Assembly (NCBI RefSeq): GCF_965638725.1
Contig: NC_134950.1
Coordinates: 168,916,853-168,980,852, forward strand
Reading direction: 5' to 3'
DNA from: Aptenodytes patagonicus
Lineage: Eukaryota > Chordata > Aves > Sphenisciformes > Spheniscidae
Length of the DNA stretch: 64,000 nucleotides
Under the pieces are notes generated by a model. That model ran no database searches. It worked only from the letters and a program-made list of their open reading frames with translations, and was not told the origin of the DNA. The position numbers were made by a program, and so were the translations under genes. Positions 1-9,599 of this stretch are shown here, in pieces; position 1 is the first letter of the stretch; the number at the start of each line of letters is the position of its first letter.

Positions 1-98
1 CCAGGACATAGCACCAGTAGGAGCCAAAGAGACAGATCTGTTCCCTACCTGGGCCATACACGTCACCCTGAGGAAGGGACTCCATCTGCCTGCACCCA

Positions 99-138
99 TA
101 ATTGCTGTTAGGCAATTAGGAATTCGTCTTTGCAATTA
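99..138. promoter_or_regulatory. Intronic cluster of homeodomain-type sites in HHATL
   Basis: TAATTG (99-104), CAATTA (113-118) and CAATTA (133-138) lie within 40 bp in the HHATL intron. Three such hexamers this close are unlikely in the surrounding GC-moderate sequence. A role as an intronic enhancer is inference only. Confidence 0.3.
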
Positions 139-345
139 GCTGCAGCTCCAGCAGTGCAGGGGGGCATCTAGCCAGGAGATGGCAGTGGTGGCCAGGCCAA
201 GACAGGACCCCTGGCTGGGGCATGGGAAAGGGGTTGGGGACTTACTCCCTGTGCCTTTGATGTAAGACTTTTAAGCAACAGAGGCGGGGGGGAGGATTGC
301 TCATTAAGTGGCTATAATCATCATGGTTTGGGGCTGTGCAAAAAG

Positions 346-2130
346 AACAGGACCCTCCAGATCAAGTCTTGTAGGGGTGGTGGGAGTTCAGGTCTTGGAG
401 ACACCAGCGGTTTAATGCCCTGATTTATAGATACCTGACTGCAGTGTTAGAAGAAGCCAGGGCTGCCCATCTCACAGGAAAGACTGATGGAACCCGGGGA
501 TTGAAGAGGAACATGGGGTTACGAGGGCACCCCAGGACACTGCACCCCCTCTGGAGGGGCTTGGACAGTGGGGCTGCTGGAGCCATGCTCGCCTCTACTT
601 CAGCCTGACAGATGAGACACAACTGGAAAGATGAAGCCTTAGGATGAAACATTTCTTCCAGCAGCCTGGGGAGAAGAGCCCAGCTGGGGCCTGATGTGCC
701 TGGTGCTTGTCTGCTGAGAACGGACTGCTGGTGGACTCAGTGCACCCTCATGGGAGACACCAGAGCTGACCTTATGGTCTTCAGGGTCAAATGCTATAAA
801 AGTCCTTTTAAATAGTTCCTGCAAGACCCAAGGGATCTCAGTCCTGCACTCTCAACCTTTCAGCATGCAGCATGAGGTTGTTAATGACCCAGGTGAACGA
901 ACTAGCAAGGAGTAGGACTTGGATCAGGGCTCATCCTGCTCACTGGAGGAAACAAGACCAGTGTAGACCCTTTCTTAGGCAACCACTACCAGCCCAACAT
1001 TGGAGAGAAGGTGCTGGGCTGGGTGGGTCTTTGGTCTCCTCCTCACCAAGGAGGCTCTGGCTGCTCTCCCCTGCCCTGGGCTGTTTTTTCTTCTGAATTC
1101 ACAAATGTTTTTCCCAAATGCTCTTGCACCCAGATGTCAACTGGGGTCCAAAAATTCAATGTAGCTGTTCTTCTTTAAAAGGAAACAAAGGGGTGGTGGC
1201 AACCCTTCCCAGCACCATTGCTGACCAAGCAAGAGGTCCCTCCCTTAGCAAGAAGTACCATTTTGCTTTGATGACCAAGGTTGATCATTGGTGTAAAAGG
1301 ACGTTGGGATGGGAAGAGTGAGGAGGGAGAGAGCACTGCCGTTTTGCTTGATCTTTGGATGTGAAACAGCCCCAGAGCTCGGCTGGTCCCAGCCCAGGCT
1401 TCTGCTGATGTTTTCCGGTGCTGTTTGGAGTCTGCTCTTCAAAAAGTCCCCTTGGTTGTGTGCGATACAGGCAAAGACTTGGGGCACAAGGGTATTTCAT
1501 GGGGAACAGAGGAAGCCCCTGGTTGCTGAAACACAGCCTTCCACCCAATCTTACTTATTTCTAGAGAAATAACTTCATCTGAAGAAACACAGACCATCTC
1601 CAGAAATTCATGCTCCTTGGGCGAACCAGATGGATGGGAACATGAGACTTCCCTTGCTCTCACAGCCACCAGCATGCAGAGGTCCCATGGATGAGCACCG
1701 CATGTCTGGCTCTCACCGTGGCCTCCCAGCACCGCAGAGTGGGGCAGCATGGAGCTGCTGGGGTGACAGTGCATGGAAACCGAGGCACTGAGCAGTGCAG
1801 GTGCCCAGCGAGCAAGGACATGAGCTGAACCCTCCGCTCCTCATCCCAGCATGGTGTTTTCACCACAGCGATGTCTTCCCTCCTGCATTAATCAGTGGAA
1901 ATGGCCAAAAACCCAAAAGGGAAGGTTAAAACCCCATCAGTTTATGCCCCTCCCCCCAAAAATCATGGCATCGTTGTGCAGCCCAGACTATGGCCACAGA
2001 CTTTACATGACCATGAGGAGCTCTACAACTGTTTGCACCTTCACAGTGGCAAACAGTGTTTTTTTGTAGGCATTAAATCCAAGCAAATAAATACAGGGAG
2101 AGGTCCTCCTCCAGCCCGGCCTCAGGAGCA
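346..2130. other. HHATL intron, no exon recognised
   Basis: Both strands were read for the exon that should follow HFHAQ-type sequence in HHATL and none was found. Open frames here are short and show no recognisable homology. No repeat was recognised. Confidence 0.6.
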
Positions 2131-2135
2131 CTCAC

Positions 2136-2345
2136 CTGGGCATGGAACTGGTCAAACGTCATGACAGGCCCAAAGAAGAAGAAGGGGAGGTAGAAGTTGT
2201 ACTTGAGGAGGTCGAAGATGGAGTAGATGCCCTCTTTCCTCTCAGAGCTCTCAAGTGCAAAGCTCATGCAGCGCATGATGGTGAAGCTGCTTCCTCCATA
2301 GAAGAGGACATCTTGAAGATCAAAAGCTCCTGTTACAAACCCACT
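2136..2345 (-). CDS. HHATL: HHATL coding exon 5 (last one inside the window)
   Basis: 210 bp (70 codons), phase 0 on both sides, CATCCAG acceptor and GTGAGT donor. It starts [15 protein letters not shown] and ends [16 protein letters not shown], a highly conserved MBOAT-region signature of this family. Confidence 0.93.
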
Positions 2346-4760
2346 CTGGATGAGAAACAAAGAGTTACCACCAGGAATGTGGTGCCACTTCTGTACTCCC
2401 TTGCTTTGTGGAGGACATCACTCCCAGGGCAGTAGGCGAAGCTCCAATTGTCCCTGGAGCTAATGAGCCTTGCTGTTGGAAGGAGAAAACTGGGGCTCGA
2501 TTTCCTAGCTGGCTCCTGCATCCCAGAGGAGCCGGGAAGTGGTGGATCCTCTTGGCCATGTCTTCACCAAGCAGCTATGGGCCATGCAGGCTTTGGTCTG
2601 GGGTGGGAATGTCACTCTGTCACAGGGACATAACCCTCCCCAGGACGTGAAGGAAAGCCAGCACAAGCCTGATGGAGAGAGGGGAATGCCTTTCAGGAGG
2701 TAAGCAGCAGGCAAGGACAGGCAGCACTGTCCTTCAGAGGGACTGAATAGCTTTATAAGGTCCTTCCTGGGCTTCTCTCCACCCACCAGTGAGAGAAAAT
2801 CTTAACTGGGCAGAGACCTAAGAGATAGGCATAGGCGTCACTGAACCCATCCAAGCACTGTGTTACAGGTGGGGAAACTGAGACACGGGGTAGGAACACA
2901 TCTTGCCTGGCTGACAAGCTGTTGCCTGAGCAGCAAGAAGGACTTGGGTGTCCTGAGCTCTGGCTCAGCATGAAGCCACCAAAACACAAAATAACCCCTG
3001 TGGGATTATTCCCAAGCTCAGCAGCACAACAGTCCCCTCCCTCTCAAACCCTGTGGGAGCTCTGACATAGCCAGGAGAAGTGCCCAGGGTTTGGGGGTGC
3101 CCCAGGAGCCCTCCCTGGAGATAAACCCAAGGAGAGGGACACAAGTGGGCTGGAAATGAGGCAGACAGGTAGTCCGAGACAGCACCTACCTGCCAGGAGC
3201 TGAATGGCTCCACCTTGAAGGAGGCAAGACAGCAAAGCCCGGCCACATAGCAGAGCCACTTCTGCTTGGCCAGCGCAACGGAGTAGAGGACAAGGCAGTG
3301 GGAGAGGATGATCATCAGGTAGACAAGCCCCATGCTGCCCAGCACGGCCAGGACCCCATACAGCATGTACACCACAGCCCGGTGCTGCGAGAAGAGAGCG
3401 GCCCCGACCTGTTGTCAGCTTGATGAAAGCCCCAGCCCTGCTCCCCCTATCCTAGAACATCCCTCAAGCGCCCTTCACGGATCCCAGGTCACCCTGGTGC
3501 TTTCAAATCCATCCCACCATGTCCCTGACTCACCTGTGGCACCGTCATGGAGCAGATCTTGCCGAAGAGGACATGTCCCGAGAGGGCGAAGATGATGACG
3601 TTCCTGAACGAGGTGAACCACATCATCCACTCGAAATCGGCCACGTCCTGTGGGAGCAGCACCGGGTGCCTTACTGCCCCCAGCCCTCACACCCCACCCC
3701 GACACCCGTCTGGAGGGGAAACCACACAACTTTCAAAGCCTTTTCTTCCCCTTTTCCACCCAAGGGCTCCCGAGCACTTTAGCTTGGTCATAAAACCCCA
3801 GAAGAGATGTGCAGAGGTTGCTCGTCTTGGTGCACATAAAGAAGAGCATCCACGGTGCTGCAGGGCTGATTATTTTCCTGACTAGTTCTTTAGGGAGGAA
3901 AATACAAGTCACGTGGACTTTGCAAAAGTGTGTCAGCAGCAGAAAAACCAGCTCTGCTTCTCCAGGGGTCAGCACCGATCATGTCGCCGGTAGCTAGAAA
4001 AGACTTTGAGTCCTTCCTCCGCTTACCATCTTCCTGCCGAAGTAGTGCCAGCCCGGCTTTATGCCGTCCCGAAAGGCCTTTCTGTTCATGCTGTCTGCAA
4101 AAGAATCAGAGGTACAGGGAGAGGAACAGCTCTGGGAAATGGGGCCCGGGTTTTGGCAAGGCAGGGAGCCTTCCTCACCGCGGTGATGAGCCATCAGGGC
4201 TCAAACACCCCGTCCCAAAAGTGCCTAATTCCCATGGACAACCATAGGAGTCAGGTACCTCAACCATTTCTGCAAGAATTTCCAGCAAAGCCTTTTTGCA
4301 GTGCACATCCCAGGGACCCCCGGCTGATCCCATGAAATTTTCAGTTTTTTGGGCTTCCAGACAAAAAAATTGGGAACCAGCCTTTTGTAGGCGGGGTGGT
4401 TGCCTGTTCCGGGCACCGGCTGGAGAGCTGTGACATGCCACAGGCTCTTGCTCTGAGCCATGGAAATGGGGACAAGGGCAACGAGGCAAAAAGGCAAAAA
4501 TCCTTTTTGAACCTTGCAAAGGATTCCCAAGCTGTTCTCTGCAAAGATTAAAGCCAGGGATCTGCTGCTGGTATCGACAGCTGTAAAAGCAGCCACGTTA
4601 CATCCATCCTCCCTCCCAAGGCCCCCTCCGGGGGGATGCGATGGGGAGCATTACCTCTGGATGCTTCAAAGATCCCGCTGCTGCTGTACACCACAGCGGA
4701 TGTCACGACGAGAGCGTAGAACCCCAGTTCGTAGCTGGGGAGCATCGTTTTAACCCCCAT
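2136..4760 (-). CDS. HHATL: HHATL (hedgehog acyltransferase-like), 5' part of gene, five coding exons
   Basis: HHATL is a multi-pass endoplasmic-reticulum protein of the MBOAT family, related to hedgehog acyltransferase. The family is described as lacking acyltransferase activity, dampening hedgehog palmitoylation, and being enriched in heart and skeletal muscle. Five minus-strand exons join in frame: 4655-4760, 4027-4094, 3534-3647, 3190-3384 and 2136-2345, encoding about 231 residues of a protein of roughly 500. Recognisable stretches are the start [42 protein letters not shown] and [12 protein letters not shown]. Every junction has GT/AG. Hydrophobic helices are visible in exons 1, 3, 4 and 5. 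The MBOAT catalytic-position residues lie in exons to the left of the window, so loss of activity cannot be judged here. Nothing in 1-2135 resembles the next exon, so the last donor at 2135 opens an intron that runs off the window. Identity rests on remembered human HHATL. Confidence 0.93.
3190..3384 (-). CDS. HHATL: HHATL coding exon 4
   Basis: 195 bp (65 codons), phase 0 on both sides, CTCGCAG acceptor and GTAGGT donor. It starts [10 protein letters not shown], carries two membrane segments and ends [10 protein letters not shown]. Confidence 0.92.
3534..3647 (-). CDS. HHATL: HHATL coding exon 3
   Basis: 114 bp (38 codons), phase 0 on both sides, CCACAG acceptor and GTGAGT donor. It encodes [16 protein letters not shown] followed by a hydrophobic segment ending SMTVPQ. 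Confidence 0.93.
4027..4094 (-). CDS. HHATL: HHATL coding exon 2
   Basis: 68 bp between a TTTTGCAG acceptor and a GTAAGC donor. It encodes the soluble stretch [20 protein letters not shown] then RKM, and leaves phase 0. Confidence 0.92.
4655..4760 (-). CDS. HHATL: HHATL coding exon 1 (start codon)
   Basis: ATG at 4760-4758 opens [19 protein letters not shown], a first membrane segment, and ends with EAS-R plus one base (phase 1) at a GTAATG donor. The first residues match the family start, which fixes this ATG. Confidence 0.92.
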
Positions 4761-5186
4761 GGCAGCCGGTTACCGCCCCGGCCGGTGCAGGGGGATCCAG
4801 ATCTGGGAAAGGGGAGGAGGAGAGGGGAAAAAAAAACCAGGGGTGAGGGTTCACCTGCCCTCCTACCCCTCAAACACCCTAAATTGCTGCCGGTCCTCAG
4901 CAGCTCTGCTTTGTGGGCTTGCTTGAAGGCTGGTAGCTGAAGAGAAGGAGAAGACGGTATCAGCTGGGGCTGAACCCCGGGACACAACTCAGGTGTGGGG
5001 AGCCAGGCTGCTGCTGAGTCCTGCTGCAAAACCCACCCAGGAGCCAGGCTTTGGGGGCAGCTCAGCCGGGTGGTCCCGATAAAGGGCTCTTCCCAGCAAG
5101 TTGCGTCCATCCCAACGTTCAGAGATGCCCCGGGGCGCCAGCCGCCCGGGATGGGGGTCCTCCAGCGCGCCTCTGGTGTTCCCCCC

Positions 5187-5287
5187 TAATTCCTAATTGG
5201 ATACCGGCATCGGCAAGGGCTCGGGGGATGCCGACGTTCAACCCCCGCAATTAGCCCTGGGCTAATTACTCCTGCCAAAGCTAATTA
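5187..5287. promoter_or_regulatory. Homeodomain-site cluster upstream of HHATL
   Basis: CTAATT (5187), TAATTG (5194-5199), CAATTA (5248-5253), TAATTA (5263-5268) and TAATTA (5282-5287) sit about 430-530 bp upstream of the HHATL ATG, at the edge of a CpG island. AT-rich hexamers in otherwise GC-rich DNA suggest a conserved binding platform. The binding factors are unknown. Confidence 0.4.
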
Positions 5288-6830
5288 ACCCCGGCGCGAC
5301 GTGCCTTTCAGCCCGCCCGGAGCTCTGCAGCCTCCCCGCTGCGTCTCCGGCAGCTGCTAAAAACGCAATTTAGGGCTGGAGCGGGCGGTGTGCGGGGCGG
5401 GCAGAGGGCAGCCCCGCCGGCGGGCACCCTCCTCCGGCGCTGCCACCCACCCGCGAACATCCCCCGCGGGTGGGGAAGGGGGGGGGGGGACCCCGCGAGT
5501 GGCGGGGCGCAGCCCCTGCGACGGCGCGGGGAGCTTTGAAGGGAATGAGGAGCGTAACTCTGCTTTTAGGCAGCAGTAAAAGGCCCCCCCGGTCACCCTC
5601 TGCTCTCGCATCTGCACCGCAAAGCTTTTGCCGTGGGTGCTTATTTAATTTCTATTTTTTACTAATTTTTTTTTTTTTTTTTGGTCACAATTTTTTTAAG
5701 AGCTGGGGGGGGGTGGTGGGGGGGTGTCGTTGGCAGCGATGCGGGGCGACCCCATCTCCCCAGCGCTGGAGGAAACGCTTTTCCCGGCGGGAAGGGCTCT
5801 TCCCCGGGCTGGGCACAGCCCCGGGGGGTGCGGGGGTCGCCCCGCGGCCGCTCCCCCGTGCGGGGCCGCTGCGGGCGGGCGCGCTGCCACCACCCTGCGG
5901 TCCCCCTGCGGCGGGAGGGCACTGGCGGAGGTGGCTTTCAAGAGCTTCTTTTTCCTCCTCCTTTCCACGCTTTGCAAGGTGGTTTTTTTTTTTTTTGGGG
6001 GGGGGGCCAAGGCCCCCCCCCCCCCCCCCCCCCCGCGAATGAGCCGGGCGGGAGGCGGTTAACGGCCCCCGGTTGCCGCTGGGGACCCTGCGGTGGGCGA
6101 GGGGTGCTGGCGGGGGACCCCTCGGACAATTTTAGCTCTGATTGCTCCCGGGCTGCCGAGTCGGGTGCAACGGGGGGCCCCCAGCACAGGTTCGTGCGTC
6201 GTCCCCCCCCCGCCCCCAAGCTCCGAGCCGTCGCGGGGCAGCAGCATCTTCATCCCCCCGCTCCCCTCCGTCACCCCCGGCCGGGCGGTGGGAGCAGGCG
6301 GAGGTGACAAAAAGCCCTGGAGCTGTGGGAGCAGCGTGTCACCACCCCCGGCGTGTCCCCCCCCCCCCCCCCCCAGGCCCGCATCGCTCCCCGCTACTGA
6401 CCTTGAGCCCCGGGGCCGCGGGTGGAGGCGGGCGAGGGTGCGGGGATCCAGCGTCCGGCACCGCGACGGGGGGGACGGCAGGAGGGGGGAAAGTGTTGGG
6501 GGGGGGGGGGAAGCGACGGAGGGTTTGGGGGGCCGTTGGCCTGCCCTACAGCATCTCTCAGCCCGGCTTGGGGGGGGGGGGCGGCCGGGTGTATTTTTGG
6601 GCTGCCGTCCCCCACCTTGCCCCTGGAGGAAGTTTGGCCGGGAGTGGAGTGGAGCAGGCAGGAGGTATTTTTATTTTAGAGCAGCACTGCAGAGGGGGGC
6701 TGGTTCAGGAGCTGTCTGTCACGGCAGCTGCTGGAGAGGACCCGTGCTGGCTGCCAAAGCTCACCCCGGGCCAGGGAGCACGGCCCGGGGACAGCCACGG
6801 GAGCCCCGGGGCACGGCAGCCCCCACGCAG
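5280..6830. promoter_or_regulatory. CpG island upstream of HHATL
   Basis: Very GC-rich, CpG-dense sequence with a C homopolymer at about 6015-6034, another at about 6358-6374, G runs near 5480, 5705 and 6500, and a T run near 5666-5682. It is the only CpG island near the HHATL 5' end, so it is the likely promoter region. The start site is not determinable by eye. Long open frames across it reflect low stop-codon density in GC-rich DNA, not genes. Confidence 0.55.
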
Positions 6831-8334
6831 GGACCGGTTCCCTCCCAGGGGTGTCTCGGTGCCCCGCTTTGGGCCCTGCAAGAGAGGGGGAGGCATCACT
6901 TTGTGCAGGAGGGGAGGCAGCTATCATTGCATAGGGATGGGGAAACTGAGGCACGGAGCCAAAAGGTGCAATTCCTCCCCGGCTCAGGCAGCGTTTAAAT
7001 CGGCGCGGGGCTCGGAGGTTGCAACATCTCTACAAACCATCTCTACCCCCACCTTCGGGGTCTCCTTCTCAGCTTTCAGCATCTGCAACCAAAACGGGGG
7101 ATAGGACGGGGCTGGGATGGGTTGTGGTCTCCGTTCTTGCGGGGTATGCAAATACAAGTCAGCCAAGAACAAGTCAACGCAGCGTCAGGCTCGTCTCCGT
7201 GTCCTGCGCCAAGCTCCTTCTACCAAACCCCTATGAGATTTGGGGAGAGCTCACGCTGGGGCCGACGTCCCCGAGCATCTCCTGGGCTGCCTGTAGGGTC
7301 AGGGGAGAGAAACAAGGCAGACGAGCCTGGGTTTTATAAATACCTCTGTGGGTTGTCTGCTTTGGGGTGAGACGAGTCCTGTTCTGGGCTTAGGAGGGAG
7401 GATCTCCAGGATCGGCACCCTTCGGGTCAGCCCAGCTTTGCTGTTGCACTGGCCACGAACAAAAAGGCTTTTTAGCAGCATTTTTAACTTGGTGTGCACA
7501 GAGAGAGGCTTTCCATAGAGAGCCTTGGCGATGGCTCCGTGGCCAACACTTTCAGCACCTAACGAGCCACCTTAATTTGCAGCAGCCAGGCAGGATTCGC
7601 CTGCCTGCCCCTCGGATCTCCTGGAGCCCCAGCCTTCACCCTGCTGCCGCAGCTTGGTCCCTGCCCAGGGACTTCAGCTCTTCAGACCTTGGCATAATTG
7701 ACTGGGTGCTTAGAGGCGAAGTAATTAAGAGATCGGTGCAGATAAGCACAGCGACACAATTCATCATGCTCCATGCGCCTGTGGAGGGCAGGGGTTTATG
7801 GCCAGCCACGGCCATGTATCAAGGAGCCTCAGCAGGAGGGAAAATCGCGTCTGTCCCCCCCGCCAGCGGGTGCAGACGGACATCAGCTCGCTGCAGTGGC
7901 AGGGTAGTAGAGGAAGGCAACGAGCAAAGGGGCACCGGGGGACCGGCAGGTCCCTGTCACCCTCCCTGGCTCCCAAACCCACTCACCCCCCGTCCTGCCC
8001 CAGGCAGAAACCAAAACTAGCCCCAAAATCCTTCTCTCCAGGCGTCTGCTGCGTTGGAGGCACAAGGGGCCCCATTGTGTGGCCACGGGACTGGAGACGA
8101 TGGGGATCTTGCGAGGGCTGCCGGGGGGGGCTCCAGGGAGTGGATCCCAGAGGGCAGGAGGGTCACAGCCCCATCGCACTGCTCTCCCTGGGCATTGGCA
8201 TCCGGAGAGTTTCGGGCCGATGATAGATTTTTATTTTCTTTCTTTTTTTTTTTTTTTTAATCCTGAGTAATTTGTGATCTTGCTGGATTGAAAGCGCAAC
8301 ATAGGTGGAGGGCTGTGCGGCGGTTTTTCATGAG

Positions 8335-8560
8335 GCTCTGGGAACTGTGGTGATGAAAATCATTTAGCTTTAATTTATAGATATTGTTAAAATTAAAAAA
8401 AAACCAACCCGCTCTTGATTTCTAATATAATAAGATTTATTTTTAATGTGACCAGCGCACCTTCCTCGGCACAGGGGACGCCCCTGTGTTTTATTGCCCC
8501 AGTGCTGCTGCTTTATGACGAAGGGCTGTTTATGGCTTCAAGCTGATTTTAATGATGTTT
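8335..8560. promoter_or_regulatory. AT-rich island in GC-rich intergenic DNA, possible conserved element
   Basis: A sharply bounded AT-rich block (GATGAAAATCATTTAGC, TAATTTATAGATATTG, TTTATTTTTAATG) lies inside GC-rich flanks without matching a repeat I know. Compositional islands like this are often conserved enhancers, but conservation cannot be tested here. Confidence 0.25.
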
Positions 8561-8806
8561 TTTTCAAACATCTGGTGGGTTGCTGGAAGCTGTGGCACAC
8601 CAGCTGAGGCCAGGCCCCTCTTTAGTGTCCGAAAAAGTGAGTGGGAAGGCGGTGGTGTTCAACGAAAGGCTCTCAGCTCCGTCCCAGCGAGGCACGGCAC
8701 AAATGGGAGATGTTTGATGGGGACATCAAAGGATGGGGAGCCCTCCTCCTGGCTGTTTGCTCCTGCCTTATGCTGCTGTCTCCCTGCTGCTGGAGCAGCT
8801 CTTTAT

Positions 8807-9070
8807 CATAGAACCATAGAATCATGGAATAGTTTGGGTTGGAAGGGACCTCTAAAGGTCATCTAGTCCAACCCCCCTGCCGTGGGCAGGGACATCTTCA
8901 ACTACATCAGGTTGCTCAGAGCCCCGTCCAACCTGACCTGGAATGTTTCCAGGGATGGGGCAGCCACCACCTCTCTGGGCAACCTGTGCCAGTGTTTCAC
9001 CACCCGCAGCGTAAAAAATGTGTTCCTTCTATCTAGTCTAAATCTACCCTTCTTTAATTTAAAGCCATTT
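8807..9070 (-). mobile_element. CR1 LINE fragment, 3' end
   Basis: The block starts with CATAGAACCATAGAATCATG, the reverse complement of the CR1 3' octamer repeats. It continues with the typical 'GTTTGGGTTGGAAGGGACCT' and 'GTCCAACC' tail, so the element lies on the minus strand. It is 5'-truncated, with about 260 bp left, and fairly diverged. Confidence 0.9.
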
Positions 9071-9235
9071 ATGGGGTGAACTGGAAAGACAGAGGGTTAT
9101 AATAACCCACGTGGGTTGTTTTATACTGCCTTGGGTTGCCCCACCGGGTTCCCTATGCAAACGTATCACTGGGAACATGCCACCCCACCAGGACCTCACC
9201 CTGCTAGCGGGACGGCTCATGAGAGGGGGATGTGT

Positions 9236-9274
9236 GCCCCATCCATCCATCCATCCATCCATCCATCCATCCAA
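9236..9274. repeat. (ATCC)n microsatellite
   Basis: About nine uninterrupted copies of the tetranucleotide ATCC/CATC, a likely length-variable locus. Confidence 0.95.
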
Positions 9275-9599
9275 GGTCACCCCCAGGACCCCTCTCAGCA
9301 CCCCCAGAATGGCTCTGCCTGTCCCCCATGGCACACACCAACCCCATCAAAGGTCCCAGGACCTCCTGGTGCCCTGGGGAAGAAGCCTGAAGAAGGGTCC
9401 CACCACCTGGCAGGGACAACCCAGCGTCAGGTCAAAGCTGACTGCCTTCAGCTCCTCTCCTCACGATCCCTTCCCGTTCCTGAGAAAATGCCCCAATTAG
9501 GTCAATGACACGGTGGGATGACCCCCCCCCCCCCTCCTCTCGCTGCCACGCTGCGCCCTGCAGATAACTATTCTTGCTGACAAACGAGCTGCTGTAAAG

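Noticed and set aside
1245-1774. Minus-strand frames left of HHATL exon 5
   Set aside because: They do not resemble the conserved MBOAT segment expected next in HHATL.
5470-7104. Long overlapping Pro/Gly/Arg-rich frames on both strands
   Set aside because: They lie in a CpG island with homopolymers, where stop codons are rare. No recognisable protein and no conservation evidence.
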